Below, piece by piece: positions 13,870 to 19,974 of a DNA stretch of 28,068 bases. The stretch spans positions 1-28,068 of the forward strand of contig JBGQBN010000058.1 in assembly GCA_041494805.1 (NCBI GenBank). Reading direction: 5' to 3'. Numbering within the stretch: position 1 is the first letter of the stretch; every line of letters starts with the position of its first letter. The position numbers were made by a program, and so were the translations under genes. The notes under the pieces were generated by a model. The model was not told where the DNA came from. It did no database searches and saw only the letters and a list, made by a program, of their open reading frames with translations. Origin of the DNA: JBGQBN01 sp041494805. Lineage in GTDB: Bacteria; Acidobacteriota; Terriglobia; Terriglobales; Acidobacteriaceae.

Positions 13870-15228
13870 GTGACGACAGAACCTACCATCCCGATTTCGC
13901 TTGAAAGCGAGAGAGCAGTCCTCGGGGCAATCTTGCTTGAGCCGCAACAACTGGCGACGGTCCTGCGCTTCGCGGTCATCGAGGACTTTGCGCTCACCAG
14001 TCACCGGGAGATCCTGCGGACGATGGTTGGCCTCGACAGCAGAGGAGTCGCGCCTGATCTAGTAACAGTTGTCGCCGAATTAGATCAAGCTCACAAGTTG
14101 GAATCCGTAGGAGGTCCCGCGTATCTGGCTGGGCTGCTCGATGGCGTACCCGACCGCCCAAACGCCGAAGCATACGCGGCCAAGATTCACGATCTGGCAC
14201 GTGGCAACGCACTACACGCTGCGGCGCGGTGCGCGTGTGCGTCAATCGAGCAGGGGGAGTCCGTTGATAACGTCTTAGGCCGATTACAACAAAAAGAGTT
14301 GGAGTTGATTCGCGCCAACACTCGCGGCGCCCGTTCCATCAAAGAAGCTGCGCTAGATTTTCTCAACCAGTTCTATGCTGCTTGTGACGCGGATGGACCG
14401 GACATCAAATTGACCACTTCCTTGCTCGACCTGGACGCCAAAACTGGAGGACTACAGCCAGGGACGCTGGTGATTGTGGGTGGGCGGACGGGCAGCGGCA
14501 AATCGGCATTCTTGCAGCAGATGGCTTTCGCGCAAGCGAAAGAAGGCCGGCCTGTGTATTTCTGCAGCCTGGAGATGATGGAGAAGGCGGTCCTGGCCCG
14601 CGGGGTTTCAATGCTAACTGGCACTCCTGTAAGCAGCATTCTGAATCCCCGGTATCTCCGCAAGGACCAAAGACAGCAGGCCACGGAAGCTATCGCTGAA
14701 ATTCAGACGTGGCCGATTGTCATCGACGACACCGGCGGTCTTGAGATTCACCAACTTCTCACGAACTGCCGAGCACAAATCAACAAAGGCGTGGAATGCG
14801 TCTACGTTGACTACCTGCAAATGATCGGCTGCCGCGAATACACGAAGGCTTACGACAAAACAACCGCCATCTCAGGCGCACTGCGAGACCTGGCTAAGAC
14901 TTCAAACGTCCCCGTCGTGGCAGCCTGCCAGCTACACCGGCCAGGGGACGAAAACGACAGACCTACTCTGTTCGACTGTAAGGAATCTGGCGCTATCGAG
15001 AACGATGCCTCCCTATTGCTGGCTGTCTACCGACCGAAGGATGGCAGCAGCTTTACGGGCGAGGACGAAATCCTGGTGCTCAAGCAACGCAATGGCACGA
15101 CTGGGCCGGTGGCAGTCAGTTTCATCGGATCGCGCATGAAGTTCGAGGCAAGGTATCGAGAGCGGGGCGGAATTGCAGGCAGCGAGGCATACCAGGATCA
15201 CTCAGAAAGCACGGTACAGGAGAACTGA
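13870..15228 (+). CDS. dnaB: Replicative DNA helicase, DnaB family
   Basis: 452 residues from a GTG at 13870, one base after the previous stop. The N-terminal DnaB domain (about 10-110) is present: ESERAVLGAILLEPQQL, DFALTSHREILRTMVGL, YLAGLLDGVPDRPNAEAYA. The C-terminal RecA-like ATPase has TSLLDLDAKTGGLQPGTLVIVGGRTGSGKSAFL with Walker A at 204-212 (Lys211), the VYFCSLEMM motif, Walker B in ECVYVDYLQMI, and VVAACQLHR with the downstream LRDLAKTS. Length is normal. Location behind a DUF1376-like gene in an integrated element marks it as the element's own helicase rather than the chromosomal one. It would unwind DNA at the fork when the element replicates. No primase or polymerase is encoded nearby, so host enzymes must be used. 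Confidence 0.93.
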   Translation: MTTEPTIPISLESERAVLGAILLEPQQLATVLRFAVIEDFALTSHREILRTMVGLDSRGVAPDLVTVVAELDQAHKLESVGGPAYLAGLLDGVPDRPNAEAYAAKIHDLARGNALHAAARCACASIEQGESVDNVLGRLQQKELELIRANTRGARSIKEAALDFLNQFYAACDADGPDIKLTTSLLDLDAKTGGLQPGTLVIVGGRTGSGKSAFLQQMAFAQAKEGRPVYFCSLEMMEKAVLARGVSMLTGTPVSSILNPRYLRKDQRQQATEAIAEIQTWPIVIDDTGGLEIHQLLTNCRAQINKGVECVYVDYLQMIGCREYTKAYDKTTAISGALRDLAKTSNVPVVAACQLHRPGDENDRPTLFDCKESGAIENDASLLLAVYRPKDGSSFTGEDEILVLKQRNGTTGPVAVSFIGSRMKFEARYRERGGIAGSEAYQDHSESTVQEN

Positions 15229-15230
15229 AA

Positions 15231-15923
15231 ATGAGACGAGTATTTCAATTCATCGTAGTAATCGTTTGCACAGTTCCCGCGTGGGTTGCGGTAGGTCTAC
15301 TTCTGTGGCCTCTGCATCTGTCTGCCACGGGAGTGCAGCAGGTTATCAACACGCCCGCGCCGACTTCAGGAGCAGTTCTGGCCACTGACACCTTCACACG
15401 GGCGGACCAGAATCCAATCAGTGGCAATTGGACCACCTGTAGTGGTCAGGGCGGATTGAGGCTTTTGACCACCGCGATCGCTCATATCGATTCCGGCACC
15501 GATGGTTGCATCTACTACAACGCAGTCACGCCTAACAACGATCAGTATTCACAAGCCGTTATGACCAGAGGCAGCGATACCACCGCTGGCAATGGAAGTG
15601 GGATGTGTGTGACCGTGCGCCAAGCGACGGGAGCAAACTCACTTTATGACGTTTGCGTAAACGCCGCCGCAACCCTCAACGTGACTCTGGCCAAGCGTGT
15701 CACTGGGTCGTACACGGCGATCTGGTCCAGAACCGCCACATTTGCTGACGGGGACATTTTGAAACTGTCGGTGACGGGCACAACTCTGAAAGTCTTCGTC
15801 AACGGCGTACAGGTTGGAGCGGACTCTACCGATAGCGCCCTCACCTCTGGAAGATGTGGAATCGCATATTCGAGCAACAGCGTCGGCGCTACTGCTGATA
15901 GTTGGGAGTGTGGAAACAACTAG
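15231..15923 (+). CDS. Secreted lectin-like (LamG/ConA-type) protein
   Basis: 230 residues; AGGAGA lies about eight bases before the ATG. Residues 1-25 (MRRVFQFIVVIVCTVPAWVAVGLLL) form a signal peptide or anchor. The rest is a beta-sandwich-like domain: ATDTFTRADQNPISGNWTTCSG, IYYNAVTPNNDQYSQAVMTRG, GSGMCVTVRQATGANSLYDVCVNAAATLNV, TFADGDILKLSVTGTTLKVFVNGVQVG, and RCGIAYSSNSVGATADSWECG. This order (D.F.R.....G.W..., ...L...V.G..L.vy.NG..v......) is typical of concanavalin-like modules that bind carbohydrate and also occur in phage-associated surface proteins. It is probably cargo exported by the host or a leftover of a tail region. It starts two bases after the helicase stop and abuts the next gene. 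Confidence 0.72.
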   Translation: MRRVFQFIVVIVCTVPAWVAVGLLLWPLHLSATGVQQVINTPAPTSGAVLATDTFTRADQNPISGNWTTCSGQGGLRLLTTAIAHIDSGTDGCIYYNAVTPNNDQYSQAVMTRGSDTTAGNGSGMCVTVRQATGANSLYDVCVNAAATLNVTLAKRVTGSYTAIWSRTATFADGDILKLSVTGTTLKVFVNGVQVGADSTDSALTSGRCGIAYSSNSVGATADSWECGNN

Positions 15924-16121
15924 ATGAGATTTTTTCTGACATTGATCGCGCTCTGCGGGACAGCATTCGGAGCCTGTCACGTCATACTTCCGGCGGGCAG
16001 CGGAGCGGCGACCGGAGCGGACTGGTCGAACGCCTGCAATGGTGCTTGCGTTCCAAAAACCGCATCGTTTGAGGTAGCTGTAAGCGACTGCACGGCAGTG
16101 AGCGAAAGTGAAAAAAAGTAG
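15924..16121 (+). pseudogene. Truncated spike-like secreted protein (N-terminal fragment)
   Basis: 65 residues, with its ATG immediately after the preceding TAG. It opens with a signal peptide (MRFFLTLIALCGTAFGA) and then CHVILPAGSGAATGADWSNACNGAC. That is the start of a type of long beta-helix protein in which the text normally continues into LVRGDTYYLADGTY and many repeats. After NACNGAC (about position 16045) the similarity stops and an unrelated tail of about 24 residues follows to the stop. I therefore read it as a 5' fragment left by a deletion or recombination, with the junction near 16045. It could still be expressed as a short secreted peptide. The family recollection is from motifs only. 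Confidence 0.5.
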
Positions 16122-16134
16122 GTCGATCAAACAG

Positions 16135-16395
16135 ATGTCACTGGAACGACAAAACGTCTACCACGGATCGTCGGTTCAGCCCGGAGTGCTGTCCCTGCGA
16201 GCCCTGATGACGCTCGACCAGGTGGCCGAACTGCTGAGGGTTTCCAAAGGCTGGGTCCGGGATCATGCTACCCGGCGTTCTCCGCGTCTTCCAGTTGTGC
16301 GCTTCGGGGGCCGCCGGGCTGTCCTCCGCTTCCGGCCGCAAGATGTGGAGAGGTTCATAGCTGAGCACTTGGTTTCCACAGAGAGGAGCATATAG
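16135..16395 (+). CDS. Excisionase-like helix-turn-helix protein
   Basis: 86 residues from ATG 16135; a GTG at 16108 in the same frame is an alternative, and neither has a strong ribosome site. Residues about 22-77 (LMTLDQVAELLRVSKGWVRDHATRRSPRLPVVRFGGRRAVLRFRPQDVERFIAEHL) are a textbook excisionase/MerR-like HTH: a two-helix reader, a wing with GGRRAVLRFRP and a closing helix. It ends with a TAG that shares its G with the GTG start of the integrase (TAGTG), so the two are co-translated. It is the probable recombination directionality factor that tips the integrase toward excision. Confidence 0.82.
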   Translation: MSLERQNVYHGSSVQPGVLSLRALMTLDQVAELLRVSKGWVRDHATRRSPRLPVVRFGGRRAVLRFRPQDVERFIAEHLVSTERSI

Positions 16396-17591
16396 TGGCG
16401 AAAATTCCAAAGCTGCGGAGGAAGCAGATGCGAACTCGCCACCAAGAGGGCTGGGTCGAGGAGCGCGGCGGCCGTGTCCGTAGGTGGTACGGCCATTACT
16501 ACGTCTACGAAACCAACCAAAAGGGCACGGAGATCCGCCGGCATCGCGGAGTTCAACTAGGCGACAAGTCGAAACTGCGGAAATGGGAGGCCGAGGAAAG
16601 GCTGCGCGACCACATCGCGAAGGCATCCAAGCATCTGCCCGCCGGAGATAGGCTGACGTTGGAATGGTTCACGCGCGAGCGTTTTCTCCCCATGCGTGAG
16701 CCGCAGTGGGCGCCGTCCACGCGGGAAACGAATCTCTACCACTTGGAGCACCACATTCTGCCCGCGCTGGGTAATACGCCCCTGGCCGGACTGGATAAGT
16801 TCAAGTGCCAAGTCTTCCTGAATACACTGGCGCAACGCAACTTCTCGTTCACCATCGTGGACCACAGCCGCACGATGCTGAAGGCAATCCTGGAGGAGGC
16901 GGTTGACGCGGACCTGATCGGCAAGAACCCGGCGCGCAAGTTGGTCAACCCGGAGACCAAGGAGCCAGAAAAACATGTGCTGCCCAAAGCGCAGGCGCGG
17001 GCACTGCTCGATTCCCTGCCCTTTCGAGACCGCCTCATGGCGATGATCGCGGCGTTTTGCGCGATGCGTCCCGGCGAAATTTTCGGGCTTCGCTGGTCTT
17101 CCTGGCGGTCAGACCATTTCCAGATCGAGGGTACGGCCTGGCGCGGCACTCTGCGGCCAGGGAAAGCGAAGACAAAAGGCAGCAAAGCTCCGGTTACGAT
17201 TCCGGATGTTCTGTTTCCCGCGCTGCAGATGTGGCGAGAGCAGAATGCGAACGTGCCAGCCGATGCGCTCATGTTCCCGAGTGAGAAAGGCACACCGATG
17301 CGCCCGGAAAACTGGCTACGCCGCCGTGTAAAGCCGATGGCGAAAGCCCTGAATATCTCGACTCCCGTGTGCTTCCAGGTTCTGCGTAGAACGTTCGCGA
17401 CGAATGCCCAGGGGAAGGGCTCGATGAAAGACGTGCAATCTCACTTGCGGCACGCATCCATCACCACCACGATGGATGAGTACACGCAGGCGGTTCCAGA
17501 GAGCGTGCGCAAGCTGGTGAACGCTGTGACGGACGAGGTTATGAGCAGTGAATCGAAACCCGGTCCCGCGCTGGTACGGAGGGTGCAGTAG
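16395..17591 (+). CDS. Tyrosine integrase adjacent to tRNA-Gly
   Basis: 398 residues from a GTG at 16395; AGGAG lies about six bases upstream. The N-terminal about 70 residues are basic and resemble an arm-type DNA-binding part (WYGHYYVYETNQKGTEIRRHRGVQLG). The core-binding domain spans about 85-190 (TRETNLYHLEHHILPALGNTPLAGLDKFKCQVFLNTL). Catalytic residues are Arg225 (AMRPGEIFGLRW), the Lys region (KAKTKGSKAPVTIP), Arg331 (QVLRRTFAT), His353 (LRHASITTT) and nucleophile Tyr363 (MDEYTQ). The first His of HxxR is Gln328, a tolerated but less common change. Position and direction fit an integrase using the 3' end of the tRNA-Gly gene 73 bases downstream as attachment site. It carries out integration and, with the upstream HTH protein, excision. 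Confidence 0.92.
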   Translation: MAKIPKLRRKQMRTRHQEGWVEERGGRVRRWYGHYYVYETNQKGTEIRRHRGVQLGDKSKLRKWEAEERLRDHIAKASKHLPAGDRLTLEWFTRERFLPMREPQWAPSTRETNLYHLEHHILPALGNTPLAGLDKFKCQVFLNTLAQRNFSFTIVDHSRTMLKAILEEAVDADLIGKNPARKLVNPETKEPEKHVLPKAQARALLDSLPFRDRLMAMIAAFCAMRPGEIFGLRWSSWRSDHFQIEGTAWRGTLRPGKAKTKGSKAPVTIPDVLFPALQMWREQNANVPADALMFPSEKGTPMRPENWLRRRVKPMAKALNISTPVCFQVLRRTFATNAQGKGSMKDVQSHLRHASITTTMDEYTQAVPESVRKLVNAVTDEVMSSESKPGPALVRRVQ

Positions 17592-17664
17592 TGAAACCTC
17601 AGAACATTCTGAACACGATTGAGCACACACCCGAAACGGCTATGCTGCTAAATTGTTGGAACGA

Positions 17665-17700
17665 TGGAGCGGGAGACGGGGATCGAACCCGTGACATCCA
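17665..17700. other. Probable attachment site (tRNA-Gly 3' half)
   Basis: The integrase gene lies directly beside the 3' end of the tRNA, so the crossover core is expected within the T arm and acceptor stem. Exact borders cannot be set because no second copy is recognisable in the window. Confidence 0.35.
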
Positions 17701-17739
17701 GCTTGGGAAGCTGGCGTTCTACCGCTGAACTACTCCCGC
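17665..17739 (-). tRNA. tRNA-Gly (anticodon CCC)
   Basis: On the minus strand the acceptor GCGGGAG (17739-17733) pairs with CTCCCGC (17675-17669). The anticodon arm is CCAGC-TTCCCAA-GCTGG with anticodon CCC, and the T arm contains GGGTTCGATCC. Discriminator T is followed by an encoded CCA (17667-17665). The D arm GTTCAGCGGTAGAAC is standard. The gene is intact, as expected when an element restores the 3' end on integration. Confidence 0.95.
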
Positions 17740-17830
17740 TCAGCAGGACAGATAAGGCGAGATTACCATTGTAAGGAACTCGCTGGCAACGCTTCGCGTC
17801 TGGTGACGCAGTTGTCTCGGGTACGGTGTG

Positions 17831-17865
17831 GGGGGCGCCCCCACAACAGCCGGCGGGACGCCGGC
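17831..17865. repeat. REP-like double palindrome
   Basis: GGGGGCGCCCCC (17831-17842) is a perfect palindrome. Six bases on, GCCGGCG (17849-17855) and CGCCGGC (17859-17865) form a seven-base stem with a three-base loop. I recall the second unit with its flanking GCTAC as a dispersed intergenic repeat in Acidobacteriota. It also sits just past the stop of the minus-strand permease gene and could act as transcript-end hairpin. Confidence 0.55.
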
Positions 17866-17902
17866 GCTACTTTTCGGGTTTCCGGCGATAGTTTTCCGGG
17901 TT

Positions 17903-18985
17903 TTATGTCCAGCGGAACCAGCGGAGAGCTAGCGCGAATGAAATTCCTCCCCACAGAGCGAGCACCAGCAGGCGTCCGGACTGGGAGGCGAGCGAAGCGC
18001 CCTGGAGAATGGTGGCACGCAGGGAGTCGTTGAGCGCGGTCAACGGCAGTAGCTTGATGAACGGGTGGACCATGGCGGGGAAACGTTCGTAGGAAAAAAA
18101 GACGCCGGAAAAAATCCACATGGGCATCATTACGAGGTTCATGAGTCCACTGACACTTTCAATTTTTTGGGCGCGGCTGGCGGTGAGCAGGCCCAGTCCG
18201 CCGAACGCCACAGCGCCAATCGCTCCCAACAGCAGAATCGTGAACAGCGACCCGAGCACACGCATGTGAAATACCAGCACGCCAAGACCCAGCAGCAGGC
18301 CGACTTCGATCAGCATGAGCACCAGGCGGCTGCTGGTCAGGGCCAGCAGAAAATCGCTGCGCCGCATGGGCGTGGCTACGAAGCGCTTGAGCAGCTTGCG
18401 CTGGCGCATGTCGACCAGGGCGAATCCGATTCCCCACATGGCGGCGTTCATCAGGTTCATGCCCAGCAAGCCGGGAATGAGGAAATCGATATAGCGTGAT
18501 CCGGGTTCGCTGGAAGTGACGGCAGAAGTGGGGAGAGGATTTTGGCGGCCAGCGGCGGATTGCAGGGCGTCGTCCACTTCGGAGCGGGAAAGGACGCTCT
18601 CCTGGCGCGATGGGTCGTAGTGGTAGCGGTAGCCTCCCTTGCCGTCGAGTTCGACTAGCGAATCATACTTGCCGAGACGGAAACCTTGGAGCGCGGATTC
18701 CTGGTCGAGCACCTGGGCGCGGATGGAGGATTTCTGCGGCGAGCGCTGAATCATGGCCAACGTATCTTGCGCGCCCGGTCCGGCGACAATGGCCACTGAA
18801 GTGACGTCGGTTGGCTTGTCGCGGAAGGCGATGCCAAGCCCCAGCGCGAGCAGCAGCGGAAAGCCGAAGACCCAGAAGATGACTTCAGGCTCGCGCTTGA
18901 GTTCCTTCATGCGGGCCATGAGGATATGGGTGTAGCCCGACCAGCGGCCGTTGCGGGTTCTCAGTTCTCGGTTCCCAGTGATCAT
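17903..18985 (-). CDS. ABC-2 type transporter permease
   Basis: 360 residues; its ATG shares one base with the stop of the ATPase gene (TGATG). Residues about 38-55 (VIFWVFGFPLLLALGLGIAF) are the first membrane segment. An extracytoplasmic domain follows (TDVTSVAIVAGPGAQDTLAMI ... YRYHYDPSRQESVLSRSEV), then five membrane segments including FLIPGLLGMNLMNAAMWGIGF, LVLMLIEVGLLLGLGVLVF, LGAIGAVAFGGLGLLTA, GLMNLVMMPMWIFSGVFFS and LLVLALWGGISFALAL. The motif MPMWIFSGVFFSYERFP is typical of ABC-2 drug or polysaccharide exporters. With the ATPase it forms an exporter half, probably working as a dimer. Substrate unknown. The first 20 residues (GNRELRTRNG) derive from a GAGAAC-rich repeat and may be poorly conserved; Met23 is an alternative start. 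Confidence 0.9.
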   Translation of the reverse strand: MITGNRELRTRNGRWSGYTHILMARMKELKREPEVIFWVFGFPLLLALGLGIAFRDKPTDVTSVAIVAGPGAQDTLAMIQRSPQKSSIRAQVLDQESALQGFRLGKYDSLVELDGKGGYRYHYDPSRQESVLSRSEVDDALQSAAGRQNPLPTSAVTSSEPGSRYIDFLIPGLLGMNLMNAAMWGIGFALVDMRQRKLLKRFVATPMRRSDFLLALTSSRLVLMLIEVGLLLGLGVLVFHMRVLGSLFTILLLGAIGAVAFGGLGLLTASRAQKIESVSGLMNLVMMPMWIFSGVFFSYERFPAMVHPFIKLLPLTALNDSLRATILQGASLASQSGRLLVLALWGGISFALALRWFRWT

Positions 18986-19974
18986 CAGGCCTCCCTCAGA
19001 TGGCGGCCGGTGAGGTGGACGAACACGTCCTCCAGGCTGGCTTGACGCGTGGTGAGGTGCCGAAGCTCTGAGCCTTGCTTCTCGACTGCAGAGAGCAACG
19101 CCGGGATGGTCAGGTGCGGCTCGCGCACGTTGAGGCAGACCAGACCGTCGTCATGGCGGACGGATTCAACCCCGGGCAGAGCGCGCCAGATGTCGAGGGC
19201 CAGGCCGTCGGAATTGCCACTGGCGGCGAACTCCACGACGTGATGTCCGCCGAGGCGTTCGATGAGGTCGGACGGCGTTCCTTCCGCAATCACCTGCCCG
19301 TGATCGATGATGGCCAGGCGATCGCAGAGGCGCTCGGCTTCGTCCATGTAATGCGTGGTCAACAGAACCGTGCCCCCGTTCTGCTGAAAAGTGCGAATGA
19401 TGTCCCAGAGCTGGCGGCGGCTTTGGGGATCGAGGCCGGTGGTGGGCTCATCAAGAAACAGAACTTTTGGATTCCCCACCAGCGCGGTGGCGACCGCCAG
19501 GCGCTGGCGCTGTCCTCCGGAAAGCTTGCCCACCCAGGCGTCGGCTTTCTCGGTGAGTTGCAGCTGGTCCATGATCTCGCTGGAGGAGCGGGGCTCACGA
19601 AAGAAACTGGAAAACAGCTCGATGGTTTCGCGGACGGTGAGTTTTTCGGAGAGCCGCGTTTCCTGCAGAGAGATGCCCAGCCACTCCCGCAGTTCGCGCG
19701 CATTGCTCTGCCAGGTGTGACCGAGAATGGTGACCTGGCCGGAGGTGGGTTCCAGCAATCCTTCAAGAATTTCAATGGTGGTGGTCTTCCCGGCACCGTT
19801 GGGGCCGAGCAGGCCGAAGCATTCCCCAGCTTGGATTTCGAGGTTCAGCCCGCGGACGGCTTCGACTTTGCCGTCGTAGGTCTTGCGCAGATCGCGGCAT
19901 TGGATGGCGGCGGCCACGATCAGTTCATTCCGACCCTGCTTGAGCCTCGCGCTCGGCTTGGGGAAAAACTTCAT
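18985..19974 (-). CDS. ABC transporter ATP-binding protein, exporter type
   Basis: 329 residues. Walker A GPNGAGKT (57-64), the Q-loop in GISLQETRL, signature LSGGQ (151-155), Walker B VLFLDEP (171-177) and the H-loop in LLTTHYMDEAERLCDR are all present, so it should hydrolyse ATP. The C-terminal about 85 residues (HHVVEFAASGNSDG ... ASLEDVFVHLTGRHL) are the extension usual in DrrA/CcmA-like exporter ATPases. The ATG at 19974 lies 50 bases inside the preceding gene and has no ribosome site; a GTG at 19917, eight bases after that gene's stop, would give a more usual N-terminus just before the IQCRDLRKTYDG domain start. It is coupled to the permease by TGATG. Drug, lipid or polysaccharide export is possible. 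Confidence 0.92.
   Translation of the reverse strand: MKFFPKPSARLKQGRNELIVAAAIQCRDLRKTYDGKVEAVRGLNLEIQAGECFGLLGPNGAGKTTTIEILEGLLEPTSGQVTILGHTWQSNARELREWLGISLQETRLSEKLTVRETIELFSSFFREPRSSSEIMDQLQLTEKADAWVGKLSGGQRQRLAVATALVGNPKVLFLDEPTTGLDPQSRRQLWDIIRTFQQNGGTVLLTTHYMDEAERLCDRLAIIDHGQVIAEGTPSDLIERLGGHHVVEFAASGNSDGLALDIWRALPGVESVRHDDGLVCLNVREPHLTIPALLSAVEKQGSELRHLTTRQASLEDVFVHLTGRHLREA

Larger units (their letters stand above)
6197..17665. mobile_element. Integrated element at tRNA-Gly(CCC): two divergent arms, replication module, no virion genes
   Basis: The right end is defined by a tyrosine integrase that stops 73 bases from the 3' end of tRNA-Gly, with an excisionase-like HTH gene just before it; this is the classic layout of a tRNA-integrated element. 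The left end is not defined: no long copy of the tRNA 3' end was found, and 6197 is only the end of the last recognisable element gene. Contents are a seven-gene minus-strand operon (resolvase, second tyrosine recombinase, Fur-like protein and small proteins) and a plus-strand arm with phage-type replication genes, small regulators, a secreted protein and integrase. No capsid, portal, terminase or tail-assembly gene is present, so a satellite-like element or a reduced prophage fits better than a complete phage. Confidence 0.65.

Noticed and set aside
17591..17728. Short plus-strand frame starting at the integrase stop (TAGTG) and running through the tRNA antisense
   Set aside because: More than half of it is the reverse complement of tRNA-Gly, which gives the well-known spurious GDGDRTRDIQLGKL-type translation; no ribosome site.
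18950..18985. GAGAACTGAGAAC-like repeat at the permease start considered as a separate repeat element
   Set aside because: Only about two short units; it is within the likely coding start and too short to call.
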